From: an uncultured Porphyromonadaceae bacterium
Lineage (GTDB): Bacteria; Bacteroidota; Bacteroidia; Bacteroidales; Muribaculaceae
Direction: 5' to 3'
NCBI GenBank assembly: GCA_900541555.1
Contig: UQKE01000026.1
Coordinates: forward strand, 1 to 29,736
Length of the DNA stretch: 29,736 nt
Under the pieces are notes generated by a model. It ran no database searches. It saw nothing but the letters and a program-made list of their open reading frames with translations, and had not been told where the DNA came from. Numbering within the stretch: position 1 is the stretch's first letter; each line of letters begins with the position of its first letter. Both the position numbers and the translations under genes were made by a program. This document shows positions 13,989 to 22,644 of the stretch, one piece after another.

Positions 13989-15589
13989 TGTTGCGTAGAA
14001 GTTTCGTTGTTATTTCCTGTATCTTCTTTTTTCTCGCGATGACGCATTTTCACTTCGCGATTTTCCATTTCCGACTCGTCGAAAAGCCGCGGGCGGCGGA
14101 ATCGCACAGCCCGTCTCACTTTTTCATCGTCGAACACTTCGTTGCGATGCGGGAAAGGCTTGCGACGCTCTTCTTTCATCCGTTCGTGGTAAGGCTTGTG
14201 GTATTTTTCTTCCAAAGCATTTTTTGGACGTTCGCGTCGCACGCCGCGACGGTCGCGTTCCCAACGGGAATCGTCGTCGCGACGGAAATCGCGGTCGCCA
14301 CGGAATTTTTCGCCTTGGTTTTTCCATTGGCGCGCGCCGTTTTTCTCGCGGTTGTCCCGAGCGTTTTTCTCGTTTTTGCGATAGGGACGTGCAGATGTTT
14401 CTTTTTTCTCGAAATTTTCGTTGCGAATGGAGCGTCCTTGCTTTCTAAATTCGGAAAGCGAGCCGTCGAAAATCACATATTCGCGAAATTCGCATTCCAA
14501 AGCGCCGTTGAGCACGGGAATCCGAACCGACGGGCGCAACCCGATTTTGTCGAAATGCTCCGATTTGTTGCTGATAATCCAAGCATGGTAGCCCTTGAAT
14601 ACCTTTTTCAACCGTTCGCCAATTGCCTCGTAGAGCGCATCGATATCTTCATCGACAAGCCGTTCGCCGTAAGGCGGATTTGTGACGAGAATGCCGGGTT
14701 GTGGCGCTTCCTCATAGTCTTGGAGCGGTTGTATTTTCAAATCGATGTATTTGCCCACCCCTGCGCTTTTGATGTTTCTTGCCGTGATGGCAATGGCTTT
14801 GGGAGAGATGTCGGAGCCATAGATCTTATAGTTGAAATCTCTTTCTCCGGAATCGTCGTTGTAGATCGATTCAAAAAGGCTTTGATCGAAATCAGGCCAT
14901 TTTTCGAACGCAAAATTGGAACGGAATATTCCGGGGTTGATGTTTCGCGCGATGAGAGCAGCTTCGATGAGAAACGTGCCGGAACCGCACATCGGGTCGA
15001 TGAAGTTGCTATTGCCGTCCCAGCCTGTCTTTAAAATCAAGCCGGCAGCAAGCACCTCATTGATTGGCGCTTCTGTCTGGTCCACGCGATAGCCGCGGAG
15101 ATGGAGCGATTCGCCGGAACTGTCGAGCGACAATGTGACTTCATCGCGATAGATGTGCACGTTCAGGCGGATGTCGGGATTGGTGATGCGGATAGAAGGC
15201 CGCCGTCCGTATTTTTCCGTGAAATAGTCGGCGATTGCATCTTTCACGCGATAGGTCACGAATTTCGAATGCCGGAATTCTTCACTGTAAACCACAGAGT
15301 CGATTGCAAATGTTTTTTCCGGCGACAAGAGTTTTTCCCATTCGAATTTCTTTGCTTCTTCATAAAGCACGTCGGCATCGCTTGCATGAAACGTATGAAT
15401 TTGTTTTAAAATGCGCAAAGCTGTGCGGCAACAAAAATTCGCTTTATACATCATTGCTTTGTCGCCTTTGAATGCCACCATTCGTGTGCCTTGGCGGATG
15501 TCTTCCGCGCCCAACCGGCGCAATTCTTCTGCAAGAACATCTTCAAGCCCTTGAAATGTTTTGGCAACAAGTTCCATGTTTTCTTCCAT
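13985..15589 (-). CDS. THUMP-domain rRNA guanine-N2-methyltransferase (RlmL-like) with basic tail
   Basis: The 534-residue protein has an N-terminal THUMP RNA-binding region (about 50-155). A class I SAM methyltransferase domain follows with [14 protein letters not shown] (198-211), GSDISPKAI (258-266) and the N2-methyl catalytic motif TNPPYGER (303-310). This matches the UPF0020/RlmL N-terminal half, which makes m2G2445 in 23S rRNA in E. coli; the RlmK half is absent. Residues 385-534 form a long low-complexity tail crowded with Arg, Lys, Glu and Asp (e.g. [20 protein letters not shown]), probably disordered and RNA-binding. ATG 15577 is an alternative start. It begins 3 bp after the cysE stop and overlaps purD by 4 nt. 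Confidence 0.92.
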   Translation of the reverse strand: MEENMELVAKTFQGLEDVLAEELRRLGAEDIRQGTRMVAFKGDKAMMYKANFCCRTALRILKQIHTFHASDADVLYEEAKKFEWEKLLSPEKTFAIDSVVYSEEFRHSKFVTYRVKDAIADYFTEKYGRRPSIRITNPDIRLNVHIYRDEVTLSLDSSGESLHLRGYRVDQTEAPINEVLAAGLILKTGWDGNSNFIDPMCGSGTFLIEAALIARNINPGIFRSNFAFEKWPDFDQSLFESIYNDDSGERDFNYKIYGSDISPKAIAITARNIKSAGVGKYIDLKIQPLQDYEEAPQPGILVTNPPYGERLVDEDIDALYEAIGERLKKVFKGYHAWIISNKSEHFDKIGLRPSVRIPVLNGALECEFREYVIFDGSLSEFRKQGRSIRNENFEKKETSARPYRKNEKNARDNREKNGARQWKNQGEKFRGDRDFRRDDDSRWERDRRGVRRERPKNALEEKYHKPYHERMKEERRKPFPHRNEVFDDEKVRRAVRFRRPRLFDESEMENREVKMRHREKKEDTGNNNETSTQQ

Positions 15590-15592
15590 TCC

Positions 15593-16501
15593 TCAATCTT
15601 GCTTAAGTCGTAATATGTTGTTGGCTTTCGCCTGTACGAGTTTCTCGTTTGCGGCAACGTCGTCCGTCACCCAAATATTGCCGCCGATGATTGCATTGTC
15701 GCCCACCGTGATGCGTCCGAGCACCGACGTGTTGGAATAAATCACCACATTGTTCCCGATGATGGGATGGCGGGGAATGCCTTTCACGGGGTTGTTGTCG
15801 GCATCGCATACAAAACTTTTTGCGCCGAGCGTGACACCTTGATAAAGCTTGACATTGTCGCCAATAATGGCAGTTGCTCCGATAACGACGCCCGTGCCAT
15901 GGTCTATGGAGAAATATTTGCCAATGACGGCGCCGGGATGAATGTCGATTCCGGTTTCGGAATGCGCCATTTCGCTGATTAATCGCGGGATGACGGCCGG
16001 AACGCCGAGCCCCAGCAGCGCGTGGGCTATTCGATAATTGGTGATGGCGCGAATGCCCGGATAGCAATAGATCACCTCTTCTGTTCCCGTTGCAGCCGGA
16101 TCGCCCCGATAGGTGGCAACCACGTCGGTGTGGAGCGTTTCGCGCAATGAAGGCAAAGTGTCCACAAATTCGGACGCTATGCGGCATGCCTTTTCCCGCG
16201 CTTGCGTTTTTTCGTCGTGCTCCATGACAAAGCCGGCTTCGATTTGGTCGGCAAGCAAAGCGTACAATCGCTCGCATCTCACGCCGATGCTGTATTCCAA
16301 ATTGCATGCATTGATATCGTCGCCGAAGAAACCGGGGAACAAAATGGCGCGGCACAATGAGACGATTTCTTTAATGGACATCTGCGACGGCAGACGCCCT
16401 TCGACTTCACACATGCGGCACATTTGCTCCAACGACTTGCCGTTGGCAAGCGTGGCTACGGTTTGTTTCAATCGATTTTCGCGCGTATGCAAATCTTTCA
16501 T
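15593..16501 (-). CDS. cysE: Serine O-acetyltransferase
   Basis: It acetylates L-serine for cysteine synthesis. The 302-residue protein has an N-terminal helical part and a C-terminal left-handed beta-helix of hexapeptide repeats with the family signature GIDIHPGAVIGKYFSIDHGTG, then VIGDN-type turns, 'LYQGVTLGAK' and GIPRHPIIGNN. ATG 16501 (MKDLHTREN) is the start: the frame stays open to 16555, but that extension reads back through the repeat-borne promoter and gives the repeat-encoded peptide MIVLHSACTIFA. It heads the operon with the methyltransferase and purD. The longer N-terminal domain is like the EpsC/plant-type enzymes of Bacteroidota. Confidence 0.93.
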   Translation of the reverse strand: MKDLHTRENRLKQTVATLANGKSLEQMCRMCEVEGRLPSQMSIKEIVSLCRAILFPGFFGDDINACNLEYSIGVRCERLYALLADQIEAGFVMEHDEKTQAREKACRIASEFVDTLPSLRETLHTDVVATYRGDPAATGTEEVIYCYPGIRAITNYRIAHALLGLGVPAVIPRLISEMAHSETGIDIHPGAVIGKYFSIDHGTGVVIGATAIIGDNVKLYQGVTLGAKSFVCDADNNPVKGIPRHPIIGNNVVIYSNTSVLGRITVGDNAIIGGNIWVTDDVAANEKLVQAKANNILRLKQD

Positions 16502-16520
16502 TCTTTGCTTGTTCGATACT

Positions 16521-16768
16521 GCAAAGATAGTGCAAGCCGAGTGAAGAACAATCAAACTTGTTTGAAATTGTTATTCCGAGGCGCAGCCTATCTTATCGAA
16601 AGATACCGCAAATCGAGAGCAGAAGCGCCAAACTCGTTTGAGCGATTATACCGAAATGCAGCTTATCTTATTTAAAGAGAGAAAAAGTTGAGTGCAATAC
16701 AAAGAGCTTGCTCAATTTGTATTGCCGAAACGCAACCTATCTTATCGAAAGATAGAAGTTGTGTGCAA
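16521..16768 (-). repeat. Promoter-bearing repeat, long composite copy
   Basis: Reading leftward from the -7 box, the palindromes AACAATCAAAC/GTTTGAAATTGTT and CTATCTTATCGAAAGATA are intact. A diverged block with GAGCAGAAGCGCCAAACTCGT and TTATCTTATTTAAAGA follows, then CAATACAAAGAGC-tt-GCTCAATTTGTATTG and another CTATCTTATCGAAAGATAG. It looks like two units fused with partial decay, similar to the tandem pair at 9828-10096. It fills most of the gene-free stretch 16502-16866. Confidence 0.8.
16522..16552 (-). promoter_or_regulatory. Repeat-borne promoter for the cysE-purD operon
   Basis: On the minus strand ATTG (16549-16552) and TATCTTTG (16522-16529) are 19 bp apart. The bases around and between the boxes match those at 10065-10095. 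The start should fall near 16515, about 14 nt before ATG 16501. Confidence 0.75.
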
Positions 16769-16793
16769 GATCTTAAAAAACTTCTTCTTTTTT

Positions 16794-16857
16794 TGCCAAA
16801 AACTTCGAGCGCAGGCAAATCCTTGGATTAGTTTGCCGGTTTGCCTGCGCTCGAAGT
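16794..16857 (-). terminator. Strong terminator after the GH3 gene
   Basis: Two perfect 18-bp arms (16802-16819 and 16840-16857) flank a 20-nt loop. On the minus strand the stem is followed by TTTTTGGC and soon by another T-rich run. It lies 10 bp past the GH3 stop. The arms begin ACTTCGAGCGCAGGC. Confidence 0.8.
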
Positions 16858-16866
16858 GCGCGGGGA

Positions 16867-19083
16867 TTATTTGTATTTTCTGACACGCTCGTCGTCGATG
16901 ACGCCTTTCCAATTCATGCCGAATGCGAAATCGTAGACATTGCCATCGGCATCGCGATAACAACGAATGTCGCGAGGGCGGTCTTCGCAATGCTCTTCCA
17001 CGGCTTGCATGTCGGCGGGAAGTTGCACGGGAAGCAATGCCGACGGTTCTTCACGTCCTGAAATCAAATCCATGTATGCTTGCGCTTGAACGTCGAAGCC
17101 GACCAATATGGCATCGGCCAACGGTTCAATTTCTTGCATGACTGTCGGATTGGACATCATGAGCACCAACACAACCGGCTTGTTGCCCATCCGGCGGCGA
17201 GTTTCTTGCAGAAGCGACAAGTCGCAAGCGTTGATGGCATGGGCAGTTTTTCCCTGATACGACCTGTCGGTAAACGATTCGAACGGGTCGCCTCCGGCGA
17301 TGCTATGCTTGCGGGCGTGGGTCGCCGTATAGTCGGAATATTGCAGGCTGATCGGAATATATCCGTTGCCGCCTTTTTCCACGTCTTGCGGGTCGTAGCC
17401 CATGAGGTAGCTGTGGGGCGATTCGATGAAGACGACGGCGAAATCCGCTTCTGCCGGCGATACGGCTTTGTCGTAGTATTTTTCAAGTATTTTTTCCGGC
17501 ACCGGATCGTAGATGCGTTCGGGACAAATCATGCGCCAATAGTTGGGACCTTCGGGCGAACGCCGTTGCGGGATATAGACTTTTTTGCGCTCGCGCAACG
17601 GAAGGACATCTCCGTGGTTTTTGATCATGACAATGCTGTGAAGCTGTTGCTCGTAGCCTTTTTTCATGAACGTTTTGTTTCCAACCGTTTGTTTCGTTTG
17701 TTCGACGTCGACATAAGGATTTTCAAACAGTCCGGTCCTGAACATGTTGAGCAGCAGGCGGCATGCCGATCGTTCGAAACGAGCGCGCATCCATGCCTCG
17801 CCGTGCTCGCGCACGCCCATTTCGTAGGCTTCAAGCACAGGCGCTTTTTCATTGTTTCCGCCAAACTGGTCGACACCGGCCATCAACGCTTTGTAATGGC
17901 GTTCGGCCACGCTTTTTGTTTCCATGCCCCATGGCTTTCCGGAATGGATGCCGGGATGCTCCTCGTCGCCTGTGATAATCCAGTCGGTGCATACCACGCC
18001 ATCGTAACCGGCCTCTTCTCTCAATTGGCGGGTGATGATGTCGCGATTGAAACCGTTGCCTACATTTTCGCTTGTCTGATTGTAGGATATGGTGTAGTAA
18101 GGCATAACGGCAGAGGCTTTGCCCGTTTTTCCGGCAAGGCGGAATGCGCCTTCGAGGAAAGGCATTTTGTGCGTTTCAAAGCACCCTCCGGGGTAAACGG
18201 CAAATTTGCCGTTCCCGTAGTGGGCGTCGCGGCCGCCTTCGCCGGAACCGCCGCCCGGCCAATGCTTCACCATGGCGTTTACGCTGTCTTTTCCCCAGCC
18301 GTCGGCCGTCCCGTCTGTCGTTTGGAATCCATCGCAATAAGCGCGAGTCAAGTCGCGGACCAGTTTCGGTTCCGGCCCGAATGTGCTGCTATATCTGTAC
18401 CAACGCGGGTCTGTTCCCAAATCCGCTTGTGGCGACAATGCCGTTGCCAGTCCCAATCCCCGGTATTCCGTCGAGGCAATGCGTCCGAATTCTTCCACTG
18501 TCTCGGGTGAGAACGTGGCAGCCAAGCCGAGCATGTTGCTCCAAAGCGAAATGCTTCCGTCGCTGCCGGGGCTGAATTCGGCATCGGCAAAAGCCGAATG
18601 GCGCGGGTCGGATGAATTGTTGGCAGGAATGCCGTGCGTCCGGCTTTCGATTAGCGCTTGCACGTTGTTGTTCCAACGGGCTGCCGTTTCCGGGCTTTCG
18701 ACAGTTGAAACAAGCACATGCCGAAGATTGTCTTCTGTCAAAAAACGTATTTGCGCGTCGCTCAAATCGCTTGCCCGCATTCCGCTTTCGGCAAAAGGCT
18801 TTCCGCCGTATGTGTCGTTGGGCATCGGCAATTTGTTTTGGATGCTGTAAAGCATCAGCCCCGCTATTTCGTCGATCGACATGCGGCTTGCAAGGTCACG
18901 AGCGCGAACGTCGGCGGGCAATCGCCAGTCTTCGTAGGGCAACAATGTGTCGCTTCCGTCAAAACTTTTGAAAGCGCATCCGTCGACTGTTATTATTTTC
19001 ACTCCGGACGTGGACGAATATCCTAAATCCGGTCCATTTTCTTGGCGTACAAGATTGTAACCGTCTTTTTTCTCTGTTTTCAT
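16867..19083 (-). CDS. Glycoside hydrolase family 3 enzyme, no signal peptide
   Basis: The 738-residue protein has the two-domain GH3 layout. The N-terminal barrel contains LSPQADLGTDPRW, the substrate-binding KHWPGGGS (273-280) and the nucleophile region GVVCTDWII (D367). A C-terminal alpha/beta domain begins near NHGDVLPL and includes VLVLMMSNPTVMQEIEPLADAIL. GH3 enzymes are mostly beta-glucosidases, beta-xylosidases or N-acetylglucosaminidases; the exact sugar is not readable here. No signal peptide is seen, so it may act on imported oligosaccharides. That contrasts with its neighbour, the exported esterase, which ends 1 bp before it starts. The pair suggests processing of acetylated glycan fragments (inference). 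Confidence 0.9.
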   Translation of the reverse strand: MKTEKKDGYNLVRQENGPDLGYSSTSGVKIITVDGCAFKSFDGSDTLLPYEDWRLPADVRARDLASRMSIDEIAGLMLYSIQNKLPMPNDTYGGKPFAESGMRASDLSDAQIRFLTEDNLRHVLVSTVESPETAARWNNNVQALIESRTHGIPANNSSDPRHSAFADAEFSPGSDGSISLWSNMLGLAATFSPETVEEFGRIASTEYRGLGLATALSPQADLGTDPRWYRYSSTFGPEPKLVRDLTRAYCDGFQTTDGTADGWGKDSVNAMVKHWPGGGSGEGGRDAHYGNGKFAVYPGGCFETHKMPFLEGAFRLAGKTGKASAVMPYYTISYNQTSENVGNGFNRDIITRQLREEAGYDGVVCTDWIITGDEEHPGIHSGKPWGMETKSVAERHYKALMAGVDQFGGNNEKAPVLEAYEMGVREHGEAWMRARFERSACRLLLNMFRTGLFENPYVDVEQTKQTVGNKTFMKKGYEQQLHSIVMIKNHGDVLPLRERKKVYIPQRRSPEGPNYWRMICPERIYDPVPEKILEKYYDKAVSPAEADFAVVFIESPHSYLMGYDPQDVEKGGNGYIPISLQYSDYTATHARKHSIAGGDPFESFTDRSYQGKTAHAINACDLSLLQETRRRMGNKPVVLVLMMSNPTVMQEIEPLADAILVGFDVQAQAYMDLISGREEPSALLPVQLPADMQAVEEHCEDRPRDIRCYRDADGNVYDFAFGMNWKGVIDDERVRKYK

Positions 19084-19084
19084 G

Positions 19085-20161
19085 TTACTTCCAGTTTGTG
19101 ATTTTACGCAAGAATGCAGTCAGTTCGTCGGCCATTTTGTTTGATTGGCGCAGCGAGGGGTGGTAGTCGGCTCCGATGCCGAGGGTTCCGTCGTGGGGCG
19201 ACATGTCGAAGCGGAATACATTTTCATCGCCGTTTTTTCTGGCGTCGTTGGCAATCCTGTCGAGGATGCGGCAGCTTGTTGTCAATTTTTCGCCCGTCAG
19301 CAGGCAACCGGTCAGCATGACGATTTTAGCTTCGGGGTAATAAGCCCGCAACCGCGACAGAAAATCGCGATATGCCGCTTCGAAACGCACCGTGTCGCAT
19401 TTGTTGAGGCTCATGTCGTTCGTGCCGAGGTTGACGCATACCACATCCGGACGAAACTCGGAAAAGTCCCATTTCACATCGGGGTCGTAGAACAGAGTGC
19501 GATCGTAGAGCGCGGGAATGCAATCGGGATTTCCTTCAATGGGGCCGCCGTAGTTGCGATATACGCCATAGCCCGATCTTGCGACTGTCACGTATTCGGC
19601 GTTCAGATTGCGTGCCGTTTGTGCCGCATAAGAATAATAATGGTTTTCAGTGGCATACGAAAAATCGTCTTTTTCGCTTTCAGCCTCGATTCCATAACCG
19701 CAAGTGATGGAATTGCCAATAAATTCAATGCGCCGGTTTGGTTTTGCAGGGGGAGTTTCGAGAGTTCCTCCATCAGGCAAAATGAATCCTCTAAATTCTG
19801 GTTTTTTGTCGTACCCTTCGATGGCGTAAACCACGCGCAAGCGATGTGTTCCCTCCGGAAGGCCTTCGGCCAAAGTCAGGATGGAGTCTGATTCAGTGAA
19901 GTTTATTTTGAAAGGCAGGCGGTTGTCGATTTCCACCATGAAATATCCGCTTCCGGGTTTTGCTTTCATGGCTATCGATTGCCCCGTGAATTGAAGCGTT
20001 GCGCTCACTCCGGGGTAAGAGAAGGCCGGCGACAAGGAATCGCGCCAGCAGATTCTTCCCGAATAGCTGATACGAGAGTCGTTGGCCGGAATGTCGGTTG
20101 CTGCATTTGCGACAAGGCATGCAACGGAAAGCAATATTGTCAAAAGTCCTGTTTTTTTCAT
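19085..20161 (-). CDS. Exported SGNH/GDSL esterase, carbohydrate esterase family 2-like
   Basis: The 358-residue protein starts at ATG 20161 with a signal peptide (MKKTGLLTILLSVACLVANA). The frame upstream to 20695 is antisense to upp and is rejected. Residues 30-140 form the beta-rich domain seen in CE2 esterases, followed by an SGNH hydrolase: EFIGNSITCGYG (S151), GTND (N248) and DYHPS (D332, H334). CE2 enzymes remove acetyl groups from xylan or glucomannan-type sugars, usually in the periplasm. It is followed after 1 bp by the GH3 gene and lies 59 bp after upp, possibly in the same transcript. Confidence 0.9.
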   Translation of the reverse strand: MKKTGLLTILLSVACLVANAATDIPANDSRISYSGRICWRDSLSPAFSYPGVSATLQFTGQSIAMKAKPGSGYFMVEIDNRLPFKINFTESDSILTLAEGLPEGTHRLRVVYAIEGYDKKPEFRGFILPDGGTLETPPAKPNRRIEFIGNSITCGYGIEAESEKDDFSYATENHYYSYAAQTARNLNAEYVTVARSGYGVYRNYGGPIEGNPDCIPALYDRTLFYDPDVKWDFSEFRPDVVCVNLGTNDMSLNKCDTVRFEAAYRDFLSRLRAYYPEAKIVMLTGCLLTGEKLTTSCRILDRIANDARKNGDENVFRFDMSPHDGTLGIGADYHPSLRQSNKMADELTAFLRKITNWK

Positions 20162-20220
20162 TTCAGATAGTTTTATGAGGTTTATAATGTCTTGCAATGA
20201 AGATCGCGGTGGCGTTCCCA

Positions 20221-20874
20221 TTATCCTTCTTTCTCTCCGAAAGCGAGGTCGCCTGCATCGCCAAGGCCCGGCACGATGTATTTGTGGCTGTTTATTTCGT
20301 CGTCGACAGCTGCAACCCACAATGTCGTGTCGTCGGGGAATTTGCTGCGAACAAAATCGATGGCTTGGCGCGAGGCAATGACCGACACAAGGTGGATTTT
20401 TTTCGGATGCCCTTTTGTCAGGAGAGCTTCGTAGGCAAGTTCCATCGAAGAGCCGGTGGCAAGCATCGGATCGGCAATCACCAATGTTTTTCCATCGATG
20501 CGCGGCGCGGCAATATATTCGATATGTATTCTGAAATCGTTGTCGTTCACGTATTTGCGGTATGCAGAAACGAATGCATTTTCTGCCGTGTCGAAATAAC
20601 GCAACAATCCTTGATGAAGCGGCAATCCGGCTCTCAAAATGGTTGCAAGCACGATGGGTTCGTCTGCAATGTGTCCGGTTGCTACTCCAAGGCAAGTGGT
20701 GGTTTTGGTTTCTTTGTAGTGCAATGTCTTGGAAATTTCGTATGCGAAAATTTCCCCGATGCGCTCGATGTTTCTGCGAAAACGCATCATGTCTTTTTGG
20801 ATGTTTTCATCGCGCAATTCCCGCATGAACACATTGACAAGCGAGCGTGTTTCTGCAAAATTTATGACTTTCAT
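20221..20874 (-). CDS. upp: Uracil phosphoribosyltransferase
   Basis: It converts uracil and PRPP to UMP in pyrimidine salvage. The 217-residue protein shows the family marks: VLATILRAGLPLHQG, the PRPP loop VIADPMLATGSSM, and the uracil-binding end YIVPGLGDAGDLAFG. ATG 20874 overlaps the ribF stop as ATGA, so it is the third gene of the HAD-ribF-upp run. PRPP links it to purD in the neighbouring operon, which starts from the same kind of repeat promoter. Confidence 0.96.
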   Translation of the reverse strand: MKVINFAETRSLVNVFMRELRDENIQKDMMRFRRNIERIGEIFAYEISKTLHYKETKTTTCLGVATGHIADEPIVLATILRAGLPLHQGLLRYFDTAENAFVSAYRKYVNDNDFRIHIEYIAAPRIDGKTLVIADPMLATGSSMELAYEALLTKGHPKKIHLVSVIASRQAIDFVRSKFPDDTTLWVAAVDDEINSHKYIVPGLGDAGDLAFGEKEG

Positions 20875-21800
20875 GTTGTATGGTGTTTTAATATATTTAT
20901 AATCTGCATTTTGTCGACAAGCAATTGCGCTTTCAACTCGTCAAGGCTTCCCATTTTCCGCTCGTTCCGCACGTGTTCCAGAATCGAAACGGATAAGTGC
21001 TGCCCGTAAAGGTCGCCCGAAAAATCCAACAAATGCACTTCGACAGTGCGGCTGCTTTCTTTTTCGACCGACGGAGTTCCGATGTTGAGCATTCCGCCAT
21101 GCGTTGAACCGTCGGGCAACGCGACACGAACAGCGTAAACGCCGTCGGCCGGTATGAGGAGCGGAGAACCGGACATGTCTAAATTGGCAGTGGGAAAACC
21201 GATGCGCCGCCCGTTTCGAAAACCGGCGACAACTGTGCCTTCGAGCGCATAGGGCCGTGTGAGCATCGTGTTGGCTTTTGCCATGTTGCCATCCAACAAA
21301 GCCCGACGAATAGCCGACGAACTGATATGCTGCATGCCCGGCATTTCCGGAGCGCGAACGATTTCCACGCCCGTTTCTTTGCCGTAGGCTACATAATCGG
21401 AAAACGTGCAAGATTGGTCGTGCCCGAACCGGTGGTCGTATCCGGCGACCAGCATCGTTATTCCATGCTTGTCGTGCAGCAGCCGAAGAAAATCGCGTGC
21501 CGACAGCAGGGAAAGTTCCTTGGTGAAATCGAGCATTACAACACGATCGATGCCGGTTTGGGAAAGCGCGTCCAGTTTCGCTTGGGTGGTCATTAGCAAT
21601 TTAAGGCCGTGTTCGGGATGCAACACTTGCTGGGGATGGCGGGAAAAGGTGACGACTGTCGTTGCCAACCCTCGCATGGACGCTTCGCGTTTGAGAAAAG
21701 ACAAGAGAAACAAGTGTCCGGCATGAACACCGTCAAACATGCCGATTGTTGCAGCCGACGGCAATTTTTGAGGCGTATCGGTCGAAGCAACGATTTTCAT
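20871..21800 (-). CDS. ribF: Bifunctional riboflavin kinase / FAD synthetase
   Basis: The 309-residue protein makes FMN and then FAD. The N-terminal FAD-synthetase nucleotidyltransferase part shows IGMFDGVHAGHLFLL (HxGH-like) and later SSSAIRRALLDGN, the usual ISSTxIR segment. The C-terminal riboflavin kinase part (from about 180) has GFRNGRRIGFPTANL with its PTAN motif and MLNIGTPSV. Both ends overlap neighbours by 4 nt. It complements ribH, which lies 8 kb away under a copy of the same repeat promoter. Confidence 0.96.
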   Translation of the reverse strand: MKIVASTDTPQKLPSAATIGMFDGVHAGHLFLLSFLKREASMRGLATTVVTFSRHPQQVLHPEHGLKLLMTTQAKLDALSQTGIDRVVMLDFTKELSLLSARDFLRLLHDKHGITMLVAGYDHRFGHDQSCTFSDYVAYGKETGVEIVRAPEMPGMQHISSSAIRRALLDGNMAKANTMLTRPYALEGTVVAGFRNGRRIGFPTANLDMSGSPLLIPADGVYAVRVALPDGSTHGGMLNIGTPSVEKESSRTVEVHLLDFSGDLYGQHLSVSILEHVRNERKMGSLDELKAQLLVDKMQIINILKHHTT

Positions 21801-22429
21801 GGCTTTTTAAACACATCAATAAATTCAGCGTTCGGCGCGACGAGCCACGTGCGGAAATTCATTTGTTTCGCAGCGTCGATATTAGCTTGGGAGTCGTCGA
21901 AAAACAAAGTTTCCTCCGGAAGAATGCCAAATTTGGCTGTCAATCGTTCAAAAATCAAAGAATCGGGCTTCGCGCAATGTTCTTCATACGACAAGCATAC
22001 GCCATCGAAATAATCTTCCAACGATTTGCCGTCTTTTGCAAATTCGTCGCGAATTTTGCTTTCAAACATAATGGGATTCGTATTTGAAAGCATATAGATG
22101 CGATAGCTTGTTTTCAACGATTCGAGCGCATGCAATCGCTCAATCGGGATGCCTATCAAGAAAGCATTAAAAGCTGCGTCGATTTGCGCGTCGGTCAGAG
22201 CCGTTTCCGCTCGACGGCGTATCTCATTGCGAAAATCCGGTGCAGACATTTTCCCCTCTTCGAGCAAAAGGAACGGTCCGGATTGCCGATAAAGACCCAA
22301 CAGCTCGTCCGCGCCTTTCATCCCTAAATCGGTCAATGCTTTTACGCAATTTTCGCGGCGAATATCCATAATCACACCGCCAAGGTCGAACAGCAGATTT
22401 CTCACCCCCGTCAAGTCGCAACTTTCCAT
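21797..22429 (-). CDS. HAD-superfamily phosphatase (YihX-like)
   Basis: The 210-residue protein has HAD motif I as LLFDLGGVIMDI (nucleophile Asp, with Gly in place of the second Asp as in YihX-type enzymes), motif II around MLSNTNPI, Lys in CAKPDSLIF and motif IV FFDDSQANIDAA. YihX-type enzymes remove phosphate from small sugar phosphates; next to ribF, an FMN or ribityl-phosphate phosphatase role is worth considering. ATG 22429 is used, since the frame's extension enters the repeat-borne promoter. It heads the operon and overlaps ribF by 4 nt. Confidence 0.88.
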   Translation of the reverse strand: MESCDLTGVRNLLFDLGGVIMDIRRENCVKALTDLGMKGADELLGLYRQSGPFLLLEEGKMSAPDFRNEIRRRAETALTDAQIDAAFNAFLIGIPIERLHALESLKTSYRIYMLSNTNPIMFESKIRDEFAKDGKSLEDYFDGVCLSYEEHCAKPDSLIFERLTAKFGILPEETLFFDDSQANIDAAKQMNFRTWLVAPNAEFIDVFKKP

Positions 22430-22446
22430 TCTCTTTCTTTTTAAGG

Positions 22447-22581
22447 GCAAAGATAGTGCAAGCCGAGTGAAGAACAATCAAACTTAGTTTGAAATTGTTC
22501 TTCCGAGGCGCAGCCTATCTTATTTAAAGATAGAAGTTGAGAGCAATACAAAGAGCTTGCTCGATTTGTATTGCCGAACCG
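22447..22581 (-). repeat. Promoter-bearing repeat, single full copy
   Basis: This is the cleanest single unit. From the -7 box leftward it has GCCGAGTGAAGAACAATCAAAC, GTTTGAAATTGTTCTTCCGAGGCGCAG-type sequence, CTATCTTATTTAAAGATAG, then CAATACAAAGAGC-tt-GCTCGATTTGTATTG. The remaining 22582-22644 shows nothing further. Confidence 0.85.
22448..22478 (-). promoter_or_regulatory. Repeat-borne promoter for the HAD-ribF-upp operon
   Basis: ATTG (22475-22478) and TATCTTTG (22448-22455) are 19 bp apart on the minus strand. The start should fall near 22441, about 12 nt before ATG 22429. Confidence 0.75.
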
Positions 22582-22644
22582 TCTTATGAAAAGTTTTAAA
22601 GATTGTCAAGTTTGCAAAATTGGGGAAAGCGAAGGCGGTCATTC

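Noticed and set aside
13937..15034. Long open frame (365 codons) on the plus strand
   Set aside because: It is antisense to the rRNA methyltransferase, has Phe/Val/Arg-rich content typical of a mirror frame, and matches no family.
17080..18510. Long open frame (476 codons) on the plus strand
   Set aside because: It lies wholly antisense to the GH3 gene, whose motifs are intact; no domain is visible in the plus frame.
20162..20695. N-terminal extension of the SGNH esterase
   Set aside because: The extra 178 residues are antisense-frame sequence across upp, and a good signal peptide begins at 20161.
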